Shown here one piece after another: positions 33,908 to 46,900 of a DNA stretch of 64,000 bases. The DNA is from Phymorhynchus buccinoides (lineage: Eukaryota; Mollusca; Gastropoda; Neogastropoda; Raphitomidae), in NCBI GenBank assembly GCA_017654935.2, contig CM065686.1, positions 33,163,820 to 33,227,819 of the forward strand, given 5' to 3'. The position numbers were made by a program, and so were the translations under genes. The notes beneath the pieces were generated by a model that searched no databases, was not told where the DNA came from, and was given only the letters and a program-made list of their open reading frames with translations. Each line of letters begins with the position of its first letter. Position 1 is the first letter of the stretch.

Positions 33908-34705
33908 TCAATGCAACAACAACAGCAGCAGTACTGTTGGAGACAACACTTTTATCATTGCCACCTTGTGCGGACATGTTTTCAGCAGCAGTACTGTTGG
34001 AGACAACACTTTTATCATTGTCACCTTGTGCAGACATGTTTTCAGTTACAACAGCAGCAGTACTGTTGGAGACAACACCTTTATCATTGTCACCTTGTGC
34101 GGACATGTTTTCAGACAACAACAACAGCAGCAGTACTGTTGGAGACAACACTTTTATCATTGCCACCTTGTGCGGACATGTTTTCAGACAACAACAGCAG
34201 CAGTACTGTTGGAGACAACACCTTTATCATTGTCACCTTGTGCGGACATGTTTTCAGACTCTACAACAGCAGCAGTACTGTTGGAGACAACACCTTTATC
34301 ATTGTCACCTTGTGCGGACATGTTTTCAGACAACAACAACAGCAGCAGTACTGTTGGAGACAACACCTTTATCATTGTCACCTTGTGCGGACATGTTTTC
34401 AAACAACAACAGCAGCAGTACTGTTGGCGACAACACTTTCATCATTGTCACCTTGTGCGGACATGTTTTCAGACAACAACAACAGCAGCAGTACTGTTGG
34501 CGACAACACTTTCATCATTGTCACCTTGTGCGGACATGTTTTCAGACAACAACAACAGCAGTAGTACTGTTGGAGACAACACCTTTATCATTGTCACCTT
34601 GTGCGGACATGTTTTCAGACAACAACAGCAGCAGTACTGTTGGAGACAACACCTTTATCATTGTCACCTTGTGCGGACATGTTTTCAGACTCTACAACAG
34701 CAGAG
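33908..34705. repeat. Minisatellite of about 66-75 bp units
   Basis: About eleven units share GCAGTACTGTTGGAGACAAC, TTTATCATTGTCACCTTGTG and CGGACATGTTTTCAGAC, with a CAA/CAG run of variable length. Unit length differs mostly by multiples of three, so frames of 217-333 codons stay open on the + strand. No host-like protein is seen. Confidence 0.9.
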
Positions 34706-34939
34706 TTTTTTTTGATAATTCCCCCCCTTCACCCACACCCCAAAAATGTAGATTTACGCACATTTGCTTAAACAAGGTGGTCGTTCTTGTCCTAAAGAGC
34801 CGGAGAAAGATAAGGAAACATCTTCTTCTTCTGATGTCGGCAAATAAAGGGTCAGACAATGAATGCTTGACTGAAAGAAACAAGAATAATTTTTTTTTTA
34901 AATACATCTTCAGTTTAATGGTAAATTCATTTTGCTAGA

Positions 34940-37480
34940 GGACGGTAAAAATGAGCATGTGCACGCGCAAACACACACTCACACCAAATGCCTAACCATT
35001 TATTTATTTATGAAAGTTTTATATTACCGTAGGTGTTAACAATGAGTTCTGGTTTTTTTGTGTGTTGTTTTTATAAGTGTCTCTTTATTGGATTGAAATT
35101 TTATAATTGTTTCTTTATAAAAATAATAAAAAAGCCACACATTAATTATAAATGTAAATCAGAAACTGAGATCTTTCTCCTCAAGCAATTGTGCGTGTGC
35201 ATGTGTGTATTATGTGTGGATGCATGTGTTTGGAAACATTGACCCAAAGACAAAACATTCATGCACCTTCAATTTCAACATTTAAAATTTGTTGTTGTTG
35301 ATAATTTTAGAATTTGTTTGTTCGTTTTAGAGTAAAAATATGTTCTTTCAACAATTTACCATATATAGTGAAAACAAAGCAAAGCTATATGGGTTACGCA
35401 TCAATATCATCACTGGTATAGTGCTGTGTAGATGAATGTCAATGCATCTCAAATATCAATTAAAACTATTCAAACAATGTACTTTAAAATACAGCATGCA
35501 GTGCACATGACTATTATTAGTATTCAAGATATATATGGATATAATCCCGGTGCAGCCAATACACAAAGAAACGCAAGAGATCATATTTCAACAAAGATAT
35601 AAAATTATTTTCACTTTCGTCAAAAATGATTTGACAAGAAGAATAACAAAAAGAAAAGACAGAGAAGACAACAACAACAAAATGCCACAATAAAATATAA
35701 ATTAAGTATGTTATGTACACACACAAAATGATAACAAGGGAAAAACTAAACATGAAAATAACGTACATCTAAAAGAAAAGGACTTATGGTTATAAAAAAA
35801 ATGGTAACAGTATCAAAGATATATTTTCACAACCTCATTTACCCCAGATAGAAAGTCGTTAGAGATACAAGCCTTTGGTGGAAGGTGGCGGGAAAAAATC
35901 GAGAGCGGACTATGTATCTAACTAAAAAAAATCGAGACACAAGGCTTTTGAATTTCACCGACGATATACTGAGTGGATAGTTAAAACTAACCTGTTCACC
36001 ATAAATTATTTTCCATTGAAAAAAAATGGCATACAGTGATACCATCAACGATCGAGGTTTAATGCTCCTTGTATTTGCTTCATGCTGGCTCATTTCATCT
36101 TGTAAACAGGATACTTCCAATCCACAATCTCATTTAAATTCTAAGTCATGTTTACCGCATCTTCCACGGACCTCTTCCACTATCACATTGATCACTGTTT
36201 AACAAATATAACATTTATTGCAGAGCCTTTCTGTGCAGCAGCCTTGGACGCAAGTTCTAGTTAGCTTTTAAAGACCAGTCTCCTACACCATCAGTCCTGC
36301 AGCCCACTTGACTGACAAGAGTGGAGATGGTCTTTTCAAACAAAATTCTTTATTATAAAAAAAAAATGTTCAGAACTATATGCCTACTTCTGGCATAGCA
36401 GTAATGACACTCCTTCACTATGTGGTGGTCATGACGTACGTAAGATCCTCTTGGTTTTACCCTGCACCAGCAGAATTTACAACCTGTAAGCTGATCAAAA
36501 GGAAGAAGAAGAAGAAGAAGAAGAAGAGCATAACTGACAAACAAGAAGAACAACATAATTGACAAAATGTATGCATGCAGTTTCTTCAGTCCAGGAAAGC
36601 TGCTTCTTGTATGCGTGAGTAATGATCGCAAGAACGGGTCAGCGGGATTAATTAATGTACTACTGCCTTTCCAGCCTAACATGAACCATTAACACAGTCA
36701 GACATCACATTCCCTGGTTCACGTTAATAAAAAGCACGGAAGTTTAAAATAAAATTACCAGTACTTACAAGCATTTCCAATGGGGGGGGGGGGGGGGGGG
36801 GGGGGGTTCTTCTGATTTTACAGCCCTTTTGACTTTCTCTGAGGTGGATTATAGAGGCAACAATTGTAGATCTAGATTCTGGAGTTGTTTTTTTCTTTTT
36901 TCTAAAGCTATTCTTCCAGAGATTTTGAGTTCATATGCCAACAATACTCTAAGTGGACAACTGTAATAAAGTTGTAATAGGCAAGTGCTTTTAAACTCAC
37001 AGCGAAGAAGAAAAACAAAATCACTTTGACTATGAACAAGATAAATAGAATCACTTTCTATAAATACAGCACATGCACCCCACAACCTTAACATACATAT
37101 ATGATAGAAGGAATACGCATAAGTGTAAGCAAAAATTCATAAATAAAAAGATAAAACAAATTCCGATAACATACATATATCAACCAACCTCTTCACAAAC
37201 CGATAATGACAAAGCTCATCAGTACAAAAAAAACTGTAGCTTCCTTGCAACGGGACGGCGCAGACAGATCGAGTTACTGTTGTCTAACTCATCTTCTTAA
37301 TTGTGCATGCAATGCAATACTGCTCGTCGATTCCACATGAAGTCGCACCTTTAAATTGTGCTCCGTCAAGCTTAGTTTATAGTTCCTTCTCAAATCACCG
37401 TACATACAAACACACAGACACTAAGCAGCAGGCATTAGAGTTCAGCAGTCACAGAGTCAAGCATGTGAGATTGCGTCATT
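34940..37480. other. Noncoding stretch
   Basis: AT-rich, with (GAA)n at about 36500 and a poly-G tract (36782-36806). No exon or RNA gene recognised. Could include distal GALNT 3' UTR, but nothing shows it. Confidence 0.45.
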
Positions 37481-37490
37481 ATTCATAATT

Positions 37491-37901
37491 GTGACCCAGC
37501 ACCACGAAAGGGACATTAAGTCGCTGGGCTAGTTTCTCACAACAGGCTTGGAAAGTCCAAATCTGATTTTTTTGTCAATCTTGAGTTCTGGGTATTTTCG
37601 TGTTCTCTTACATCTTATCTTTCATATCTATAAAGGACAATCTTTAATGTGGTCTCTAAATGGTCTCTTATGTGCTTTAAAACGAGTAGGTCAATGCATT
37701 TTCTTCAGCTAGGCTAGACTTTAGACTGCGTTTTCTCAAAATGGCTGATGCTCACCCTACTAACTTTAAATGCTCATAACTCTGGAATGGAAACAAGATA
37801 CAAGAATGGTGCTTGCATCATTAGAAAGAAAATTGTCTGAAGTGTTCAAATGTATTATTTACTCAGAATGGTCAGTTTGACACTTAATGTCCCATGGTCA
37901 C
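37491..37901. mobile_element. GTGACCCAGCACCACGAAAG element (copy 2)
   Basis: Same layout as 27099-27517 (GCTGGGCTAGTTTCTCACAA, ACTTTAAATGCTCATAACTC). The right end is diverged (ATGTCCCATGGTCAC). Confidence 0.85.
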
Positions 37902-38341
37902 AATGATGTCTTTCGAAATAGCACAAAGCGTTAAGGCACAGCCAGCCTTTCCGCAAACTCAGAGTTTCTGAGTTCACAGCTGTTATCAAAATATACACAT
38001 TGTGTATTTTCATGCCAGTTCATATTTTCTTTGCTTTTGCAAAAAAAAAGATGATTCTTGAACAAGTTACCAGTCAGTGACACCATTTAAGTTGCAGCAT
38101 TCCATCTTTAAGGATATGGCCGTCAATAGCAACACGATAAATGTTCACACATTTTATCACACGCAAAAACACTCACTAAATTATTGCTTTCTCTGCTTGC
38201 ATAGTCACTGTAAGTATATTGCGGTTATATGCAAGCACATGAATTTTAATAACGCTGTATAATACTCTGTAATTCTCTCTGGTATATTATGTTACCACAC
38301 CGGCGTATCTCAGTGTATGCTGTATGCAACTTACGCCATAA

Positions 38342-38962
38342 CAGAGCTGATTCTAGGGCGCGGGATTGGTACAATCCCCCAAAAATCTATTCCTTCCCGC
38401 AATAATCGGGTCTAAACGCGGGCCGACGCCCGCATATTTGCAGAAATGCCCGCACTTTTTACCGATCGCTATGGGAATTCCTTCGTCGTCTGCTAAATCC
38501 GTCGTCTGCACAAACCGAAAGCATAGAGCAGGAATGAATGATTTCTCGACTGTCATTGGTTCCTTTAAAATGTTAGTGTAAATCAACCAATCACGTTCAT
38601 CTCGTTTTACCGACAAGATGTTGCGAGAGTCCTACCTGCCATGTTGAATTTTCTTCAAAACGAAGCGGACAACGACGCTCTTCGACTTTGATTTTTGTGG
38701 CGGCAAAGTAAAAAAAAAGAAATCCTCTGCCAAGCGAGAGTGCAGAAGATGTTACTGAAACAGCTACTGCATCAACAGTCTCAGAGAAGCAGCCCCCAAC
38801 GGAACTAGTGCGAGGGAACACTGGTTCCAAGACGAGTGGCTGAAAAAGTGGCCATGGCTCGTGAAGATTGAATCGGCCGCCCCGCCCCCCCTTCCCCTCT
38901 TATCCATTGGACCTGCCCCACTTCATAGGGGGCGATTTTGCAAAATCCTAGAATCAGCTCTG
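38342..38962. mobile_element. CAGAGCTGATTCTAG-ended element (copy 5 of the CAG..CTG group)
   Basis: Inverted ends CAGAGCTGATTCTAG and CTAGAATCAGCTCTG. Flanks CCATAA and CCTATG could be a worn 6 bp duplication (two mismatches). Interior CG-rich, no clear transposase. Confidence 0.65.
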
Positions 38963-39029
38963 CCTATGAACAGTTTTGTACGGTCAAAGTGTGCAGAGTA
39001 CTCATATGCATACTATGTAAATTAAAGCG

Positions 39030-40853
39030 CCTGAATCACTGTGGTACAAGATCAAAGTGTTTTAGTTTGCACTGTATAAGCCAAATTCACAAAATCAAAA
39101 GTTTAGTACAGTGGAACCTCCCTTATAAGACGACCCCCCCTCCACCCCTTATAAGACTTCCTCCAACTTAAGACCTACTTCTCTGAGACATTACCCTTCT
39201 TTGTAAGTATTAAAATTACCTCCCTTATACAACTCCCTCCCACTTAAGACCTTATTTTTGGCTGATTGTTCAGGGTCTTAAAAGGGAGGTTCCACTGTAG
39301 TTTGCGCTGTGTAAGCTGGATTCACAGTGGTACAAGATCAAAGTGTTGTAGTTTGTGCTGTGTAAGCTGGATTCACATTGGTACAAGATCAAAGTGTTGT
39401 AGTTTGCGCTGTGTAAGCTGGATTCACATTAGTACAAGATCAAAGTGTTGTAGTTTGCGCTGTGTAAGCTGGATTCACATTGGTACAAGATCAAAGTGTT
39501 GTAGTTTGCGCTGTGTAAGCTGGATTCACAGTGGTACAAGATCAAAGTGTTGTAGTTTGCGCTGTGTAAGCTGGATTCACAGTGGTACAAGATCAAAGTG
39601 TTGTAGTTTGCGCTGTGTAAGCTGGATTCACATTGGTACAAGATCAAAGTGTTGTAGTTTGCGCTGTGTAAGCTGGATTCACAGTGGTACAAGATCAAAG
39701 TGTTGTAGTTTGCGCTGTGTAAGCTGGATTCACAGTGGTACAAGATCAAAGTGTTGTAGTTTGCGCTGTGTAAGCTGGATTCACATTGGTACAAGATCAA
39801 AGTGTTGTAGTTTGCGCTGTGTAAGCTGGATTCACAGTGGTACAAGATCAAAGTGTTGTAGTTTGCGCTGTGTAAGCTGGATTCACAGTGGTACAAGATC
39901 AAAGTGTTGTAGTTTGCGCTGTGTAAGCTGGATTCACATTGGTACAAGATCAAAGTGTTGTAGTTTGCGCTGTGTAAGCTGGATTCACAGTGGTACAAGA
40001 TCAAAGTGTTGTAGTTTGCGCTGTGTAAGCTGGATTCACATTGGTACAAGATCAAAGTGTTGTAGTTTGCGCTGTGTAAGCTGGATTCATAGTGGTACAA
40101 GATCAAAGTGTTGTAGTTTGCGCTGTGTAAGCTGGATTCACAGTGGTACAAGATCAAAGTGTTGTAGTTTGCGCTGTGTAAGCTGGATTCACATTGGTAC
40201 AAGATCAAAGTGTTGTAGTTTGCGCTGTGTAAGCTGGATTCACAGTGGTACAAGATCAAAGTGTTGTAGTTTGCGCTGTGTAAGCTGGATTCACATTGGT
40301 ACAAGATCAAAGTGTTGTAGTTTGCGCTGTGTAAGCTGGATTCACAGTGGTACAAGATCAAAGTGTTGTAGTTTGCGCTGTGTAAGCTGGATTCACAGTG
40401 GTACAATAGTGTTGTAGTATGTGTCAAGGAAGCTGGATTCACAGTGGTACAAGATCAAAGTGTTGTAGTATGTGTCAAGGAAGCCGGATTCACAGTGGTA
40501 CAAGATCAAAGTGTTGTAGTATGTGTCAAGGAAGCCGGATTCACAGTGGTACAAGATCAAAGTGTTCTAGTATGTGTCAAGGAAGCCGGATTCACAGTTG
40601 TACCAGATCTAAGTGTTGTAGTATGTGCCAAGGAAGCCGGATTCACAGTGGTACAAGATCAAAGTGTTGTAGTTTGCGCTGTGTAAGCCGGATTCACAGT
40701 GGTACAAGATCAAAGTGTTGTAGTTTGTGCTGTGTAAGCCGGATTCACAGTGGTACAATATCAAAGTGTTGTAATTTATGTTGTGTAAGCTGGATTCACA
40801 GTGGTACAAGATCAAAGTGTTGTAGTTTGTGCTGTGTGCAGGAGGCAGACTGA
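39030..40853. repeat. 51 bp satellite array, first unit is the GALNT coding end
   Basis: About 30 units of 51 bp share TGGATTCACAGTGGTACAAG, ATCAAAGTGTTGTAGTTTG and CGCTGTGTAAGC. Units at 40410-40660 carry a variant (GTATGTGTCAAGGAAGCCGG). Units nearest the gene (40660-40853) are more diverged. A worn unit at 39030-39100 is split from the rest by a MITE. 51 bp is 17 codons, so frames of 337-383 codons stay open on both strands without being genes. In the GALNT frame every unit contains TGA. Confidence 0.95.
39109..39297. mobile_element. CAGTGGAACCTCC MITE, TA TSD, inside the satellite
   Basis: Inverted ends flanked by TA (39107-39108, 39298-39299), splitting the 51 bp array. Confidence 0.85.
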
Positions 40854-40930
40854 AGCTGAGCTTTGGGTTCAGCCCCTGTGGCCGTCAGACATTCCTCTGT
40901 TGCTCCGTTGTGTAACATCTGAATGCGTCC
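40796..40930 (-). CDS. GALNT11-like: GALNT exon 11 (lectin repeat gamma, stop inside satellite)
   Basis: Codes [20 protein letters not shown] and [14 protein letters not shown], then TGA (40798-40796). Acceptor GTGTTTCAG. The Cys spacing fits the third trefoil repeat, so this is the expected last exon. Its final 50 bp or so (40796-40853) is also the first unit of the 51 bp satellite. Confidence 0.88.
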   Translation of the reverse strand, partial: GRIQMLHNGATEECLTATGAEPKAQLQSASCTQHKLQHFDLVPL

Positions 40931-43900
40931 CTGAAACACACACACACACACACACAAAACGAATAAAATGTTGCTTTGATCAATACGAATTCTACCCTAA
41001 CAAAAACATAATGCACACATTTGCCTAACCTTAAAACATGATACTGAAATCTACCAATGCCTCCGATGAATACATCAGAAGAACGCTTGACTGACATGCA
41101 TGAAAACGACATACATGTACCGTATTTTTCGGACCATTAGGCGCTTGTGTGTGTATGGCGAATAGGGCCATTTTTAGGAATATCTGGAAAAAAAATTAAG
41201 AAAAAAGCCCCCACATTTATAAGGCAAAAGAAAGTCAAACTTCGAAGCCCGTACGCGTCTGGTAAATGCTTGCCGACCACCATTATTGCTGTCATAAACG
41301 AGAGTTTGCTCCTCTTTCAAATAATCGAAGTTCCGTTTGTGCTACTTCCTGTTGTTGCGTTTGGAATTTTCTTGGCAAAAACTGATAGAATTATGCCATT
41401 TTAAGCTCTACAACGATGCTTTTTGCATCCAATGAAGGTTGTGGCATCTGTTGGATGGTATCTCGGACAATAACAGGTATTTTGAAGCATTTTAACGTGA
41501 GTTTTTTAACGATGTCTAGACTCACAGTAGACTGTACTGAGCATGGCAATCGTTGCCTCTCTTCTCACGATTTTGTTCACTAATAGGGCGCCCTCTTTTA
41601 TTAGGAGCATATGTCAAAATTGTGGGAAATAATATCGCTTTATAACCCGAACGTTACATGTACTGAGTGAGTGAGACAGACAGCTAAAAGGAGGAGCAGG
41701 ACGGGAAATGGGGGAGGTTTTTCTTTGTGAACATTTCTGGGAGCCTTTTTAGTCCAAACACTACAGTAGTCACAAATGCATCTCAGCCTCTTTACTTGCA
41801 AACTGTCAAAAAAACAGCTGAGCTTGACAATGGCAATGACAAGGTTGATGACGATGGACTGATGATGATGATGATGATGTCGGGGTTGTGTCAGTCAAGG
41901 TTTGGCCCGCCCTAAGACGTGAAACGCTGGGGGACCTATATTTTTTGTTCCTTAGGTGTTTTTAAAAAATAATTTTGTATTTAGTTCAGCCTTATTTTTA
42001 TTCCTCCTCTTCTTGACTGAGAGTGGCCACAATCAACGCTTTGATTATTTTGCCACGGAACCGGGGAGGTTCTAGACCACTTTTGCCGGAAGAAAAGGCT
42101 CAAGGCCTGAGAAGAAATAATACAACAGAGAGAGCAGAGATAAGAGAACTAGGAAACTGTTGATCCGTTACTCCTGCATCGCATAACATTGCCTAAGTAT
42201 CCAGAGGGATTCACATTGAAAAAAATGATGATGATGATGATGAGAAAGATGATGGAAACAATGGCAATAGTGAGAATGACAAAAATGATGACGATGATGA
42301 CAAATATGACAATGGTGAATGATGATGATGACAACGATGATGCAGACTATGATGCTGCTGCTGCTACTGCTCCTCACCTTTTTAACTAGGCTCCAGGCCT
42401 GTGTGGTTGCACTGTTACAGTGCATGATGCGGGCAAAGGGTCCTGACGACGACCCAACGTCCAGACACAGTAGATTGGCCAGCCGGAAATCACCGTTGGT
42501 GGTTTCATACCACACCTGTTCGTTGGAGTCCTCTCCGGTCTGGCACACAGCCAGCGTCAGCAGCGACCGCTTGTCGTAGATGCTGCCCTCTGACTGCACA
42601 CACAGCCCTGACCCCAGGTGCTTCAGCTGAAAGCAGGGCAAAGGAAAGCGGTCTGTTAATGTGCAGTAACAAACTTCACCTGATGTGTTGCAGTATTATA
42701 TGTTAACCCTTTCACCACCAATGTCGCATTTATGCACCACAGTGATTTGAACACCCATGATGAAAGGCATCCAACTAAAAGGCATCCAATCAGGGCCTGT
42801 AATCCAAAGACCCTATTTTCTTAATTTTGGGAGGCAAGGACAGGCCCAATGTTACACATGTCACAGAGGAATTCCCAATATTGCATATAATTTTTCTTCT
42901 CTACCAAGTTAAGATTAATGGGATTTTTTGGTTAAAAAATGGCTGGCGGCAAAAGGGTTAATTCTTACTGTTTTTTCTTTCTTCTTTCATTGCTGAGTGT
43001 TTAAGAGAGAGGTGTGTGTGTGCGTGTGCGTGTGTGTGTGTGCGTGTGTGCGTGTGTGTATGTGTGTGCATGTTTATTTGTAAACATTTGTGAGTGCAAC
43101 AATTGCACATGCATGCTGCATGCAAGCACATGCACATGAAACGTGTGTCTCTGTGTGCGTTTGTGAGTGTGTTTGTGAGCGTGTGACAACAGATTAAAAA
43201 AAATGTTCAATGTCTTCAAACTTGACCTGCAGGATTCCTTTAAAAAAAAAAATAATCTACAAAGTCGGACTGTTTCAAATACTGACTGAAATAATACAGA
43301 TCTAAACAAAGAAGTTGTGTGACCAGCAGTATGCTGTCAGAAACAAAAGGAATGTTCAAAAACTAAATCAAAGCTATTCCGATGTATCAAAACAAAGACA
43401 TGAACAAGTTCAAGAAGTAGATGAATAAATTTATCTAATCCAAACTTTTTCCAATCAAGTACTTTACAGACAAACATCAGAGATACACGTGCGTAGCCTG
43501 ACAAAGACAAAATGATCACCTTCTAGAGAGAAGTAATAGTTGAAGTAATCAGACGGGAAATTTTGAATGTTGCTACAGTTATTCAAATTTTTGTAAGAAC
43601 ATTTGAATGCCCTTGTGGTTATTCACATAAATTTAACTCGCACATTCAATGACTAACTCTGGCTTACCAATCCTTTTTTCTTGGTTTCCGCTTTGTCTAC
43701 CGTTTTTTTCTTGGATTCCCGGAACCGCTTCTCGGCAATAGGATCCACAGAGGCTGGCAAAGTCTGCATGTACAGGGACATACAACATGGCATTTACCAC
43801 TGGAGTTTGAAGTAGGATGCAGCTAAAGCCATTCACACCTTTATGGAATAGTTCAACACACACATATGGGACATTAGCAGAAATAAAGACGGTGGGAACG

Positions 43901-46900
43901 ATCCTGGAGGCAATGCCCGGAGGTGGTGCAACACTAGGAAAGTCCCGAATTAGTAACAATATTAATAATAATAATAATAATACATGGCATTTATATAGCG
44001 CCTTTCTTCAGAATTAAACTCAAATTGAAGAGCAATATATACATGAGAGTATGACGACGAAAATGGTGTTTTACGTCCTCTTGGTCTGAATCAGACACAT
44101 ATGGGACATTTGTAAATACAAATATGGTGGGAACAATACTGGAGGCAATGCCCGGAGGCAGTACGAAACCAGTAAAGTCTCGATTTTTTTTATTAATACA
44201 GATAGGTGTAGCGGTAACCACGCCTCGGTTAAACCTCATCGGCTATGGCACCGCTACAAGTATTTATACATGAGAGTACGCTATATAAGCGTACATGCCT
44301 TGCACAAACGTTCAACACTAGGCGGGTTTGCATTCATTACACAAAAATAATTATAAAAGGAATGCTTAACGGTACAGTTTTGAAAATGTGTGGCATTATT
44401 TGTAACAATAAAAGCTAGAGTCTGTTAAAGTTCCAAAGTAACATTTGTATTACTGGCCGATTCAATAACGCTTTGCAAAAAAAGCATGACAAAGAAAACA
44501 AAGAGGGAGGTTGGGACTCATTTTCAGTCACTGCCGTCCTTAAAATAGACTAGAGATCATTCATTGCTTGAAAAGTATTAACTCATTCCATGCTGGCCAG
44601 TTGCTTCCCTTTGCAAGCGTTCTGTACTGGCCGATTTGCATAGGTTGCCAAAAAATTATTTTCTAAATAATGGTAACAGATACAAACGTGACATTTTGGC
44701 AATATGTACACAATATACAGTACTAACACCTGCAACAGTTTCAAAGCATCCACTTGATTAGTTTTGATTTGTGATATTTTAAAATAAATGCATGTTTTGT
44801 CAAGCCAGGCACACTCATAATAGCGAAAATATAATTTTAAGGTCCCAAAATAGCCTACAGCCAGCCAGTCAGTGTCGAGAGGCATGAATGAAACGTAGTA
44901 GTAGCCCTCTGAGCCACTTTGAAGCACGCATGACTGTTAACCTATGAACTATGAATTTTTAAAGTTCACATGCGATATCCCGTTACCTTAGTAACGAGGC
45001 GTTGTGCGCATGCCCTGCGACGAGAGTGCAGGTTAGTATAGAAAGAGTTAAGGGACCATAGAGGATTACCTTTTATACCAGTTTGGTTAGCATGGGTTCG
45101 CTGAATTGTGCAGTGTGAACGTTTAAACACGACGTACGCTATCGCATACTCTTGTGTTGAACGGTTGTGAAAGGAAGCAATCGGCCAGTGTTGAATGAGT
45201 TAAGAACTGCTGGGTGTGTAGTAACAAAATTGATTTTGCTGCATATATATGCATGTGTTGCTGATGCCCAGAACTGCCATATGACACACTAGACTTCAGA
45301 CCTGTGCATCCCTAAACGTAGCACATTTTTACCTGACACAGGTCTTTGGGTTTTTTTAATTGTTGAAAGAGAGACCCCCTTAAATACGCAGGTGACCTCC
45401 TAAAAATCTGCGGTAAAGGTAAAGATGTGCAAAATTTTTTACACCCCCTGCATTTCTCGGTTAATTCTATTTTTCCGTTTTTGCCTTTCTTACCATACAT
45501 AAAGCTGTATTTTAGGAACATTTTTAGCTAATAACCTTTTTGGAATACTAACCCTATCCCTAACCCTATCCCTAAACCTAACCCTACCCCCCACTATGTA
45601 CTGCAGTACACCGCGATTTGTCACAGTTGTGGTTCGTTGCGTTTTTCCGTCTTATAGGGTGGGGGGTAGGGTTTCGTTATCTTTAGGGTTAGGGATAGGG
45701 TTAGTATTCCAAAAAGGTTATTAGTAAAAATGTTCCTAAAATACAGCTTTATGTATGGTAAGAAAGGCAATAACGGAAAAATAGAATTAACCGAGATAGG
45801 TAGGGGGGGGGGGGCACATCTTGACCTTTACCAAATCTGCAAACATATTTCATGTGCTGACTCTGATCCCCTGCTTTCTAAGATGCTGTAGAATGAACAA
45901 TGCATAATCACACAAAAAACGGTAAATACCATACAAAACAAAAGCAACAATGAAAAAAACAACAACATTATTTCCATTATTTGTATTTGTTTATTGTTAT
46001 TATTACCGTATTTTTTGGACTATAGGGTACACCTAATTATAAGGCGCACCCCAAAAATTTTGATTTTGTTATTATATTTTCTTACTATTTTATTAGTCAT
46101 GTCATAAGGTGCGTGGGTCTCAGTCTGGGAAAAAACCCATCACCTTACAGTCCGAAAATTACGGTATTTTATTCAAAATTTGTTCTTATTATTATCGCCT
46201 TTAATTATTTTTATCGTTGCGGTCTTAAAATAAAGAGAACAAAAATTCATGCCCATGCAAGCATAAATACATGCCAAACTCAATGAAGTGAAACAAAACG
46301 CACGAATTCATAGCTTACACAACTTGCAACGCAAAACATTTCACGGCACTTTACCGCGCGGTCAGTGTCTGAATCAAGTCACCTTTTACAGTCAGTAGAA
46401 ATGTCGTCTTGCCACTTTCATCATCTTTTCTTTCTAAGCATCTGCTCGTAACATTTCAACCAGTTCAGAAAATGGCAAAGACTGTCTCTCTGAAGGTGTA
46501 AGCTAGCAAGGAAAAACACACCAAAAGCTTGTTATCTAACATTAAAATACAGATTGGAAAAAAAATGTGACCATACAACAGTTCCATTGCTCCCTCAACC
46601 CCTCCCCAGCTCCCCCAAAAAACAATCGAGTCTACATATTCAAGTAATATATTTTCCACACAAGCAATTTTGTACCCGGCTTCGCCTGGGAATAATCTCT
46701 CTCTCTCTCTCTCTATCTATATATTTGTATAAGGCCTTTAAGATTAGAAGTGTTGCTTTGTCATAAGTATTGTATTGTTGCTAATCATTGATGTATTAAT
46801 AATACACTTCTTTACATGTTGACACAGACCCTTCCTAATGGGGCGATGCCTTTTCTGGAATAAAATATTGTCTCTCTCCTTTCTCTCCATCTGTTCTTCT

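Noticed and set aside
33911..34938. Three long + frames (217-333 codons) as a repeat protein gene
   Set aside because: All three registers are open through the same minisatellite, with no splice or start context and no known family.
39266..40442. Open frames of 383 (+) and 337 (-) codons over the 51 bp array
   Set aside because: They follow from a unit length divisible by three. The peptides are pure repeat, and the array overlaps the GALNT 3' end.
39296..40853. CRISPR-like array
   Set aside because: Units are contiguous with no unique spacers, in a eukaryotic gene context.
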